A stretch of 64,000 bases of DNA from Streptomyces sp. NBC_00572. GTDB taxonomy: Bacteria; Actinomycetota; Actinomycetes; Streptomycetales; Streptomycetaceae. Shown piece after piece: positions 33,673 through 40,866 of the stretch. The stretch's first letter is position 1, and every line of letters starts with the position of its first letter. The translations under genes were made by a program, and so were the position numbers. Where the stretch lies: the NCBI RefSeq assembly GCF_026341815.1, contig NZ_JAPENX010000001.1:4340001-4404000 (forward strand). Reading direction: 5' to 3'. The notes below the pieces were generated by a model that worked only from the letters and a program-made list of their open reading frames with translations, did no database searches and was not told the DNA's origin.

Positions 33673-34689
33673 CTAGCCCTTCGCCCTGCGCGCCAGGCCC
33701 AGGGCGTACTCCGGCCACCAGGTACCGGCGGCCGGGCCGCCCCGGCAGGTGCCGTCCGAGTCGCCGGGGCGCTTGATCCACAGATAGGCGTCGACCAGGT
33801 CGTCGCCCGTCCGGTCCGTCGGCGGTACGCCGAGGGCCCGGCCCGGCGGATTGCACCAGGCCTCCGCCCCGTCGCCGGGGAGGGGGCCGTCGCCGTTGCG
33901 GCTGGTGTCCACCGTGAAGTGGGTGCCGCCGAGCAGCCCGGAGAGCGAGGCGCCGAAGTCCCTCACCGTGTCGTTCGTCTGGAAGTTGGAGACGTTCAGC
34001 GAGAAGCCGTCCGCGTGGGCGACCCCCGCCCGGCGCAGCGGCTCCACCAGCTTCCCCGGATCGTCGATCCAGGCCGGATTGCCCGCGTCCAGATAGACCC
34101 GGGTGCGGGGCTGCCGCTTGAACCGCTCGACGGCCTCGGCGAGCAGCCGGTACCGCTCGTCGTGGTACTGGGCCGGGGTGCAGCCGTCGACGATGTGCGG
34201 CACCGCGTCCGGCTCCAGGACGACGACCGCGGAGGACTCCCCGAGCGCGGTGGCGAAGGAGTCGATCCAGTTCCGGTAGGCCTGCGCGTCGTGCGAACCG
34301 CCCGCCGAGTACATGCCGCAGTCGCGGTGCGGGATGTTGTACGCCACGAACACGGCCGTACGGTTCTCCGCCGCCGCGCCCCGGACCGCGCGGGTGATCT
34401 CCGGTACGGGATCGTCCCCGGCCGGCCAGTCCGCGACGGCCCGGTCCGCGATCCGCTTCAGGACCCGGGCGTCCTCGGTCCTGCCCTCTGCCTCGTACCG
34501 CCGGACCTGCTGGGCCGCGTCGCTCTCCGGGTCGACCCAGAACGGGGAGCCGCCGGCCGGGGCCGCGCTCTCGCCGCGCGTGGACGGCGGCCCGACGGGC
34601 CCCCCGGGGCGCTCGTCCTCGCCGCAGCCGGTCAGGAGCAGCGCGGAGACGAGGGCCAGCGCGAGGGCGGTGGCGGTGCGGCGGGACAT
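33673..34689 (-). CDS. Glycoside hydrolase family 6 lipoprotein (CslZ-like endoglucanase)
   Basis: The 338-residue protein has a lipoprotein signal peptide with lipobox LLTGC (residues about 15-19), so it should be anchored outside the membrane. GH6 motifs are clear: VVVLEPDAVPHIV with the catalytic acid, RVYLDAGNPAW, the SNFQTND segment, and DAYLWIKRPGDSDGTC. It converges on glxA with a 36-nt gap, matching the S. coelicolor arrangement in which a GH6 enzyme (cslZ) follows cslA-glxA. It probably trims the nascent beta-glucan. I chose the ATG at 34689 because it gives a proper signal peptide. Confidence 0.9.
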   Translation of the reverse strand: MSRRTATALALALVSALLLTGCGEDERPGGPVGPPSTRGESAAPAGGSPFWVDPESDAAQQVRRYEAEGRTEDARVLKRIADRAVADWPAGDDPVPEITRAVRGAAAENRTAVFVAYNIPHRDCGMYSAGGSHDAQAYRNWIDSFATALGESSAVVVLEPDAVPHIVDGCTPAQYHDERYRLLAEAVERFKRQPRTRVYLDAGNPAWIDDPGKLVEPLRRAGVAHADGFSLNVSNFQTNDTVRDFGASLSGLLGGTHFTVDTSRNGDGPLPGDGAEAWCNPPGRALGVPPTDRTGDDLVDAYLWIKRPGDSDGTCRGGPAAGTWWPEYALGLARRAKG

Positions 34690-34760
34690 CCGGCCCCCAG
34701 GGTCGGGTACGGCGGGCACAGCGCGTACGGGGATGAAGCGGGGCCATCCTGGCATGACGG

Positions 34761-35753
34761 TCAGTCGGTTCCGGGCTGCGACACCGCGATCCCCAGCGGC
34801 GTCCGCTCGTACAGCACCTGGTGGCCGTAGCGCCGGGAGGTCAGCAGCCCCGCGTCCCGCAGCACCGACAGGTGCGAGGACACGGAGGACGCGGCCAGGC
34901 CCAGCCGGTGCGCCAGCGCCGTCGTCCCGGCCGGCTCGTCCAGGGCGCACAGCACGTCCGCCCGAGCCCGGCCGAGGAGCCGGGCGAGCGCCTCCGGCGT
35001 ACGGTCCCGGGGCTCGGCCCACAGCCCGCCGATCCCGCGCGCCGGATACACCACCGTCGGCTGCCACGGCGGATCGAAACCGCTCACCACGTCCGGCCAG
35101 GTGAACACCGACGGCATCAGGACCAGCCCCTGCCCGTCCAGCGGGCGATCGTGCTCGCCGTGGTAGTCCACCCTGAGCGTCGCGGTCTCCGAGGCCCAGT
35201 CGAAGGACGGGTGCAGCTCGGCGAGCAGCCGTTCGAGGCCGCCGTCCGCGAGCCGTCGCGAGTGGTACGCCACGTCCGCCTCCAGGAGCGCCCGCAGGCG
35301 CGGCCACTCGGGCGCGATCAGCGCCTCCCACGCGGCCTGGAGCAGATCGGCGAGCCGGCCCACCGCGCCCGCCGGATCGGCGAGCATCCGCCGCCCCTCC
35401 GCCGTGGCGGCAGCGCCCGGCGTATCGGCGAGCGCCCGCTCGAAGTCGACGAGGGCGAGCGCCGGACCGGTCTCCCGCACGGCCGCGATCTCCTCCTCGA
35501 ACGCGGCGGCGGGCCTGATCGGCGGCGGATAGAGGAAGTCCGGGCTGTGCCCGGACTGCGGCATCAGCAGGTGCAGCGGCCCGAGGTCGAGCCCGCGCGC
35601 TGCCCCGGCGATCCGCCGCATCCAGGGCAGGTGGTAGCCCTGCTGTCGGGGCCGCGCGAGGACCCGCACGGCGGCGTGGGTCTCCCAGAGGGGTGAGATC
35701 GCGAACCGGATGCGGAGCGGATCGGCCTCCCCGAAGCGCAGGTGGTACGGCAC
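34761..35753 (-). CDS. ArsR-family regulator with DUF5937 domain
   Basis: The 330-residue protein carries an N-terminal DUF5937-like region (MPYHLRFGEADPLRIRFAISPLWETHAAVRVL) and a C-terminal winged helix (about 250-320) with LAHRLGLAASSVSSHLSVLRDAGLLTSRRYGHQVLYERT. No ArsR-type metal-binding CxC motif is visible. Proteins of this build usually sit divergently from an MFS transporter, as here. The 83-nt shared gap contains TTCGTCTGGATCCGAA-like symmetry, so it probably represses the transporter. Confidence 0.87.
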   Translation of the reverse strand: MPYHLRFGEADPLRIRFAISPLWETHAAVRVLARPRQQGYHLPWMRRIAGAARGLDLGPLHLLMPQSGHSPDFLYPPPIRPAAAFEEEIAAVRETGPALALVDFERALADTPGAAATAEGRRMLADPAGAVGRLADLLQAAWEALIAPEWPRLRALLEADVAYHSRRLADGGLERLLAELHPSFDWASETATLRVDYHGEHDRPLDGQGLVLMPSVFTWPDVVSGFDPPWQPTVVYPARGIGGLWAEPRDRTPEALARLLGRARADVLCALDEPAGTTALAHRLGLAASSVSSHLSVLRDAGLLTSRRYGHQVLYERTPLGIAVSQPGTD

Positions 35754-35836
35754 GGTCGTCCCCGCCTCCGTCCGGAAGATTCGTCTGGATCCGAAAGTCT
35801 AGGGCCGGCCGGGGTGCCGACGGCACGCTGCGGAAC

Positions 35837-37168
35837 ATGCCGAAGCACGACCACCCCGACACCACGCTGCCCGACGCCACGCTGCCCGGAACCGCCCCCG
35901 CACCCGGAACCGACCCCGCACGTGGGTCCGTCCCCACCCCCGACCGCCCCGGTTACCGCGCCGTCTTCCGGGTGCGGGAGTTCCGGGTCGTCTTCGTGGC
36001 CCATCTGTTCTCGCTGCTCGGGGTCGTCGTCAGTGAGCTCGCGCTCACCGTGCTCGTCTACGACCTCACCCGCTCCCCGCTCCTCTCCTCCCTCACCTTC
36101 GCGCTCGGGTTCCTCCCCTATCTCGTCGGCGGCACCCTGCTGGCCGGGCTCGCCGACCGGCTCCCGCCCCGGCGGATCCTCGTCGTCTGCGACCTCTTCT
36201 GCGCCGGCTGCGTCGCCCTCATGGTCGTCCCCGCCACCCCCGTCGCCGTCCTGCTCGTACTGCGCTGTGCCATCGCCGTCGTCTCGCCCGTCTTCAACGG
36301 CACCCGGACGGCGACCCTCGCCGACATCCTCGGCGAGGGCGACCTCTTCGTCCTCGGGCGTTCCCTCCTGCGGATCGTCTCCCAGAGCGCCCTGCTCACC
36401 GGCTTCGCCGTCGGCGGGGTCCTGCTCACCGTCGTCCCGCCGCGCGGCGCCCTCGCCGTCACCGCCACCACCTTCCTCGTCTCCGCGCTGCTGCTCCGGT
36501 TCGGCACCGTCCGCCGCCCGGCCCGCGCCGCCGGGAAGGCGGCCGCGAGCGGGCTCTCCGGCACCTGGGCCGTGCTGAGGAACCGGCGGGTGCGCGCGCT
36601 GATGGTGATGTTCTGGGTGCCGCCGCTCTTCGCCGTCGTACCGGAGGCGCTCGCCGCCCCGTACGCCGACGAGATCGGCGTCTCCACCGCTGCCCTCGGT
36701 CTGCTCATGTGCGCGCTGCCCGTCGGCACCATCACGGGCGAGCTGTTCGCCGGGGCGTTCCTCAGCGCCGCGACCCGCTCCCGGATCGTGCTGCCGCTCG
36801 CGGTGACCGGCGTCCTGCCCTATCTGCTGTACGCCCCCGAGCCCGGCGTCGCCCTCGCGGCCGTCGCCCTCTTCCTGGCGGGCGCCACCGGTGCGTACAC
36901 CCTGGGTCTGGACGCCTGGTTCGTCGCCGCGGTCCCGGAGGAGCAGCGGGGCAGGGCCATGACCCTGATGACGGCGGGGATGATGACCGTCCAGGGCATC
37001 GGCATGGCCGGGGCGGGGATCGCGGCCGAGTTCGCCCCCGTGCACGCGGTCGTCGCAGGCACGGGAGTCCTCGGCACGCTCTGTCTCCTCGCCGCCGCGG
37101 CCGAGCTGCGGGCGGCCGGGGCGACCGAGGAACGAGACGGGGCTGACCGTCAAGTTCCCCATGGGTAA
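35837..37168 (+). CDS. MFS transporter
   Basis: The 443-residue protein has about twelve membrane helices after a Pro/Thr-rich, disordered N-terminus of 35-40 residues. The MFS loop motif GLADRLPPRRIL (after helix 2) is present. It lacks clear substrate-specific motifs; related proteins export drugs or macrolides. The ATG at 35837 is followed 9 nt after its stop by the marR gene, so they may be cotranscribed. Its divergent partner is the ArsR regulator. Confidence 0.88.
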   Translation: MPKHDHPDTTLPDATLPGTAPAPGTDPARGSVPTPDRPGYRAVFRVREFRVVFVAHLFSLLGVVVSELALTVLVYDLTRSPLLSSLTFALGFLPYLVGGTLLAGLADRLPPRRILVVCDLFCAGCVALMVVPATPVAVLLVLRCAIAVVSPVFNGTRTATLADILGEGDLFVLGRSLLRIVSQSALLTGFAVGGVLLTVVPPRGALAVTATTFLVSALLLRFGTVRRPARAAGKAAASGLSGTWAVLRNRRVRALMVMFWVPPLFAVVPEALAAPYADEIGVSTAALGLLMCALPVGTITGELFAGAFLSAATRSRIVLPLAVTGVLPYLLYAPEPGVALAAVALFLAGATGAYTLGLDAWFVAAVPEEQRGRAMTLMTAGMMTVQGIGMAGAGIAAEFAPVHAVVAGTGVLGTLCLLAAAAELRAAGATEERDGADRQVPHG

Positions 37169-37177
37169 GGTCGACGC

Positions 37178-37687
37178 GTGCCGAAGCCGCTCAGTCTCCC
37201 CTTCGATCCCATCGCCCGCGCCGACGAACTGTGGCAGAAGCGCTGGGGCCCGGTCCCCTCGATGGCCGCGATCACCTCGATCATGCGCGCCCACCAGATC
37301 CTCCTCGCGGAGGTCGACGCCGTGGTCAAGCCGTACGGGCTGACCTTCGCGCGGTACGAGGCCCTGGTGCTGCTCACCTTCTCGAAGGCGGGCGAGCTGC
37401 CGATGTCCAAGATCGGCGAGCGGTTGATGGTCCACCCCACGTCCGTGACGAACACGGTGGACCGGCTCGTGAAGTCCGGTCTCGTCGACAAGCGGCCCAA
37501 CCCCAACGACGGCCGCGGAACCCTCGCCTCCATCACGGAGAAGGGCCGCGAGGTGGTCGAAGCGGCCACCCGCGACCTGATGGAGATGGACTTCGGTCTC
37601 GGCGCGTACGACGCGGAGGAGTGCGCGGAGATCTTCGCGATGCTGCGCCCGCTGCGGGTGAGCGCGCAGGATTTCGACGAGAGCTGA
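37178..37687 (+). CDS. MarR-family transcriptional regulator
   Basis: The 169-residue protein has MarR winged-helix features: KPYGLTFARYEALVLLTFS, the recognition segment VHPTSVTNTVDRLVKSGLV and the wing PNPNDGRGTLASIT. The GTG at 37178 is close to the MFS stop (9 nt). The DUF3817 gene follows after 43 nt. From memory, a MarR-DUF3817-icmA order is conserved in Streptomyces (SCO5413-5415), so this regulator belongs to the backbone rather than to the MFS locus. It is a candidate ligand-responsive controller of icmA. Confidence 0.88.
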   Translation: MPKPLSLPFDPIARADELWQKRWGPVPSMAAITSIMRAHQILLAEVDAVVKPYGLTFARYEALVLLTFSKAGELPMSKIGERLMVHPTSVTNTVDRLVKSGLVDKRPNPNDGRGTLASITEKGREVVEAATRDLMEMDFGLGAYDAEECAEIFAMLRPLRVSAQDFDES

Positions 37688-37730
37688 CCCGCGCGAAGAT
37701 CGCCCGGAACGTGCCGTTACGCTCGACGGC

Positions 37731-38063
37731 ATGAAATCCAGCGTGCTGACCCGTTACCGCGTCATGGCGTACATCACCGCCGTCATGCTGCTTGTGCTGT
37801 GCACCTGCATGATCTTCAAGTACGGGTTCGACATGGGCGAGGACGTGACCTTCGCGGTCTCCCAGGCCCATGGTGTCCTCTACATCATCTACCTGGTCTT
37901 CGCCTTCGACCTGGGCTCCAAGGCCCGGTGGCCGTTCGGGAAGCTGCTCTGGGTCCTGATCTCCGGCACGATTCCGTTCGCCGCGTTCTTCGTCGAGCGC
38001 AAGGTCGTCGCCGAGACGCTTCCGCTGGTCAGCGGCGCGCGGCCGGAGCCGGTCAAGGCCTGA
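37731..38063 (+). CDS. DUF3817 membrane protein (copy 2)
   Basis: The 110-residue protein has three hydrophobic helices and the family segments RYRVMAYITAVMLLVLCTCM, QAHGVLYIIYLVFAFDL and PFAAFFVERKV. It is paralogous to the 26724 copy. Its position between marR and icmA matches the S. coelicolor backbone. A T-tailed hairpin 7 nt after the stop separates it from icmA. Function unknown. Confidence 0.87.
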   Translation: MKSSVLTRYRVMAYITAVMLLVLCTCMIFKYGFDMGEDVTFAVSQAHGVLYIIYLVFAFDLGSKARWPFGKLLWVLISGTIPFAAFFVERKVVAETLPLVSGARPEPVKA

Positions 38064-38070
38064 CCCCCTG

Positions 38071-38092
38071 CCTCCGCACGTATGTGCGGAGG
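38071..38092 (+). terminator. Intrinsic terminator between DUF3817 gene and icmA
   Basis: CCTCCGCAC and GTGCGGAGG form a perfect 9-bp stem with a GTAT loop, followed by TTTG. It suggests icmA is transcribed from its own promoter. Confidence 0.75.
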
Positions 38093-38104
38093 TTTGCCAT
38101 CGAC

Positions 38105-38128
38105 ATTTACTAGGACGTCCTAGTAAAT
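38105..38128. promoter_or_regulatory. Perfect 24-bp palindrome upstream of icmA
   Basis: The half-site ATTTACTAGGAC is followed directly by its exact reverse complement, ending 7 nt before the icmA ATG. A perfect palindrome of this length with an AT-rich edge in a very GC-rich genome points to a dimeric repressor site that would block transcription or translation start. The binder is unknown. Confidence 0.7.
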
Positions 38129-38135
38129 TCGAAGC

Positions 38136-39836
38136 ATGGACGCTGACGCCATCGAGGAAGGCCGCCGTCGCTGGCAGGCCCGTTACGACAAGGCCCGCAA
38201 GCGGGACGCCGACTTCACCACGCTCTCCGGCGACGCCGTCGAGCCCGTCTACGGGCCCCGGCCCGGCGACACCTACGAGGGGTTCGAGCGCATCGGCTGG
38301 CCCGGCGAGTACCCCTACACCCGGGGACTCCACGCGACCGGCTACCGCGGCCGGACCTGGACCATCCGCCAGTTCGCCGGCTTCGGCAACGCCGAGCAGA
38401 CCAACGAGCGCTACAAGATGATCCTGGCCGCCGGCGGCGGCGGCCTCTCCGTCGCCTTCGACATGCCCACCCTCATGGGCCGGGACTCCGACGACCCCCG
38501 CGCCCTCGGCGAGGTCGGCCACTGCGGTGTCGCCATCGACTCCGCCGCCGACATGGAGGTCCTCTTCAAGGACATCCCGCTCGGCGACGTCACCACCTCG
38601 ATGACGATCTCCGGCCCCGCCGTACCCGTCTTCTGCATGTACCTGGTCGCCGCCGAGCGCCAGGGCGTCGACCCGGCCGTGCTCAACGGCACGCTCCAGA
38701 CCGACATCTTCAAGGAGTACATCGCGCAGAAGGAGTGGCTCTTCGAGCCCGAGCCCCATCTGCGCCTCATCGGCGACCTCATGGAGCACTGCGCGCAGGG
38801 CATCCCCGCGTACAAGCCGCTCTCCGTCTCCGGCTACCACATCCGCGAGGCCGGGGCCACGGCCGCGCAGGAGCTCGCGTACACCCTCGCCGACGGCTTC
38901 GGCTACGTCGAGCTCGGCCTCAGCCGCGGCCTCGACGTGGACGTCTTCGCCCCCGGCCTGTCCTTCTTCTTCGACGCCCACCTCGACTTCTTCGAGGAGA
39001 TCGCCAAGTTCCGCGCCGCCCGCCGGATCTGGGCGCGCTGGATGAAGGAGGTGTACGGCGCCCAGACCGACAAGGCCCAGTGGCTGCGCTTCCACACCCA
39101 GACCGCCGGTGTCTCCCTCACCGCCCAGCAGCCCTACAACAACGTCGTCCGCACCGCGGTCGAGGCCCTCTCCGCCGTCCTCGGCGGCACCAACTCCCTC
39201 CACACCAACGCCCTCGACGAGACCCTCGCGCTCCCCAGCGAGCAGGCCGCCGAGATCGCGCTCCGCACCCAGCAGGTGCTGATGGAGGAGACCGGCGTCG
39301 CCAACGTCGCCGACCCGCTCGGCGGCTCCTGGTACGTCGAGCAGCTCACCGACCGCATCGAGGCCGACGCCGAGAAGATCTTCGACCAGATCAAGGAGCG
39401 CGGCCGCCGCGCCCACCCGGACGGTCAGCACCCGATCGGGCCGATCACCTCCGGCATCCTGCGCGGCATCGAGGACGGCTGGTTCACCGGCGAGATCGCC
39501 GAGTCCGCCTTCCAGTACCAGCGGTCCCTGGAGAAGGGCGACAAGCGGGTCGTCGGCGTCAACGTCCACCACGGCTCCGTCACCGGCGACCTGGAGATCC
39601 TCCGGGTCAGCCACGAGGTCGAGTGGGAGCAGGTCCGGGTCCTCGGCGAGCGCAAGGAGCGCCGCGACGACGCCAAGGTCCGCGCCTCGATCGACGCCAT
39701 GCTGGCCGCCGCCCGGGACGGCTCGAACATGATCGCCCCGATGCTGGAGGCCGTCCGCGCCGAGGCCACCCTCGGCGAGATCTGCAACGCGCTGCGCGAC
39801 GAGTGGGGCGTCTACACGGAGCCCCCGGGCTTCTGA
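38136..39836 (+). CDS. icmA: Isobutyryl-CoA mutase large subunit
   Basis: The 566-residue protein is the substrate-binding subunit of adenosylcobalamin-dependent isobutyryl-CoA mutase, which interconverts isobutyryl-CoA and n-butyryl-CoA with the separately encoded B12-binding IcmB. Length equals known IcmA. The specificity residues are F80 in RQFAGFG (Tyr in methylmalonyl-CoA mutase) and Q198 in IAQKE (Arg in that enzyme), which separates the two activities. No C-terminal B12 domain is present. It links valine catabolism to butyryl-CoA and polyketide precursors. Regulation is likely through the adjacent 24-bp palindrome. Confidence 0.96.
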   Translation: MDADAIEEGRRRWQARYDKARKRDADFTTLSGDAVEPVYGPRPGDTYEGFERIGWPGEYPYTRGLHATGYRGRTWTIRQFAGFGNAEQTNERYKMILAAGGGGLSVAFDMPTLMGRDSDDPRALGEVGHCGVAIDSAADMEVLFKDIPLGDVTTSMTISGPAVPVFCMYLVAAERQGVDPAVLNGTLQTDIFKEYIAQKEWLFEPEPHLRLIGDLMEHCAQGIPAYKPLSVSGYHIREAGATAAQELAYTLADGFGYVELGLSRGLDVDVFAPGLSFFFDAHLDFFEEIAKFRAARRIWARWMKEVYGAQTDKAQWLRFHTQTAGVSLTAQQPYNNVVRTAVEALSAVLGGTNSLHTNALDETLALPSEQAAEIALRTQQVLMEETGVANVADPLGGSWYVEQLTDRIEADAEKIFDQIKERGRRAHPDGQHPIGPITSGILRGIEDGWFTGEIAESAFQYQRSLEKGDKRVVGVNVHHGSVTGDLEILRVSHEVEWEQVRVLGERKERRDDAKVRASIDAMLAAARDGSNMIAPMLEAVRAEATLGEICNALRDEWGVYTEPPGF

Positions 39837-39843
39837 TCCCTTG

Positions 39844-39893
39844 TCATGAGGGAGGGGCGGTACGGGAGTTCCCGTACCGCCCCTCCCTCATGA
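39844..39893. terminator. Very strong terminator, icmA / tetR
   Basis: A perfect 23-bp stem (39844-39866 with 39871-39893, arm start TCATGAGGGAGG) with an AGTT loop lies 7 nt after icmA and just before the convergent tetR stop. It can serve both genes. Confidence 0.88.
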
Positions 39894-39898
39894 GGTCC

Positions 39899-40534
39899 TC
39901 AGCCGTGGGCGGCCGCCGCGCCCAGACCGCCCACCAGGAGCGCCGAGAGGCGCGCCACCCACGGCTCGTCGACCGGCTCCGCGCTCACCAGGGCGCGGTG
40001 CACGACGGCGCCCGCGATCACGTCGAAGATCAGGTCGTCGGTGGCGTCCACCGCGACCGGGTCCCGGTCCGCCGGGAGCTCACCGCGCCGCTGCGCCCGC
40101 ATCCGGCCCTCCAGGACGAGCCGCTTCTGCCGGTCGACGATCGAGGCCCGTATGCGCTCGCGCAGGGGTTCGTCGCGGGTCGACTCGGCCACCACCGCCA
40201 TCAGGGCCGTCTTGGTCTCGGGACGTTCGAGGAGGGTCGCGAACTGCAGGACCACATGCTCGATGTCGGCCTGGAGGGAACCGAGGTCGGGCAGTTCGAG
40301 TTCATCGAAGAGAACGGCCACGGCGTCCACCACGAGCTCGCTCTTGTTGGCCCAGCGGCGGTACAGGGTCGTCTTCGCCACCCCGGCCCGGCCGGCGACG
40401 TCCCCCATCGTGAGCTTGGACCAGCCCAGCTCGACCAGGGCCGCGCGGGTCGCCTCCAGGATGGCCGTGTCGGCCTCGGTGGAGCGGGGGCGCCCGGTAC
40501 GGCTGCTGCGGGGGTTGGTGGTGCGGCTACACAT
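39899..40534 (-). CDS. TetR-family transcriptional regulator
   Basis: The 211-residue protein has a TetR helix-turn-helix (about 18-66) with MGDVAGRAGVAKTTLYRRWANKSELV, then a TetR_C-like ligand domain. I placed the start at the ATG at 40534 (MCSRTTNPRSS); no better in-frame start exists upstream. It converges on icmA and is divergent from the thioredoxin-TPR gene. The divergent gap holds a CGCTAC/GTAGCG inverted repeat and a TACC/GGTA element near its own start. It could control itself, the thioredoxin gene, or icmA. Confidence 0.87.
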   Translation of the reverse strand: MCSRTTNPRSSRTGRPRSTEADTAILEATRAALVELGWSKLTMGDVAGRAGVAKTTLYRRWANKSELVVDAVAVLFDELELPDLGSLQADIEHVVLQFATLLERPETKTALMAVVAESTRDEPLRERIRASIVDRQKRLVLEGRMRAQRRGELPADRDPVAVDATDDLIFDVIAGAVVHRALVSAEPVDEPWVARLSALLVGGLGAAAAHG

Positions 40535-40541
40535 GGACGTC

Positions 40542-40563
40542 GACCATACCCGCCGGTAGGTAC
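40542..40563. promoter_or_regulatory. Imperfect inverted repeat at the tetR start
   Basis: GACCATACC and GGTAGGTAC flank CGCC and match at 6 of 9 paired positions with a perfect TACC/GGTA core. It lies 8-29 nt upstream of the tetR start and may be its autoregulatory site. Confidence 0.35.
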
Positions 40564-40643
40564 GGCACCAGAGGGGCGGTGTGTGAGGCAGTTCACCGTA
40601 CGGATCGGGCCCGCGCTCTCCCCCCGGCTCTCCCCGGAGAGTT

Positions 40644-40660
40644 ACGCTACGACCTGTAGC
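40644..40660. promoter_or_regulatory. CGCTAC/GTAGCG inverted repeat in the divergent gap
   Basis: Perfect 6-nt arms flank a 5-nt spacer (GACCT) in the gap between the TetR and thioredoxin-TPR genes. The size suits a TetR dimer. Confidence 0.45.
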
Positions 40661-40693
40661 GAAAGGCAATGAGCGGCCTGAGCGACAACCACG

Positions 40694-40743
40694 GCACCGG
40701 GTGGGGACCCGGTGCGACCACGCACCGGGTGGGGACCCGGTGC
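40694..40743 (+). repeat. Two identical tandem hairpins upstream of the thioredoxin-TPR gene
   Basis: The 22-nt hairpin with arms GCACCGGGT and ACCCGGTGC around a GGGG loop occurs at 40694-40715 and again, identically, at 40722-40743. They lie in the probable leader of the gene beginning at 40867. Possible roles are attenuation, mRNA stabilisation or a duplicated protein-binding site. Confidence 0.65.
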
Positions 40744-40866
40744 GGAACCGAAGACGAAGAGAAGAACCGTGTCGCCCCACGTCTCGCACACCGGCGGGAG
40801 ACGTGCGGACGGCACGGTTCAGCCATGACTTACCGGTTACGCACGCGGAAGGGGGAGGATGTACGC

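Larger units (their letters stand above)
40535..40866. other. 332-bp divergent intergenic region
   Basis: This gap between the TetR gene and the thioredoxin-TPR gene holds the elements at 40542, 40644 and 40694. The rest, to the GGAGG ribosome-binding site at about 40854, shows no coding potential I can support. Confidence 0.6.

Noticed and set aside
38105..38128. Transcription terminator ahead of icmA
   Set aside because: The palindrome has no loop and no T-tract, and a proper terminator lies just upstream at 38071-38092; an operator is the better reading.
38064..38135. Cobalamin riboswitch upstream of icmA
   Set aside because: The 72-nt gap is far too short and holds only a terminator and a palindrome; no B12-box-like sequence is seen.
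38136..39836. Methylmalonyl-CoA mutase
   Set aside because: Residues F80 and Q198, the 566-residue length and the lack of a B12-binding domain identify the isobutyryl-CoA mutase large subunit.
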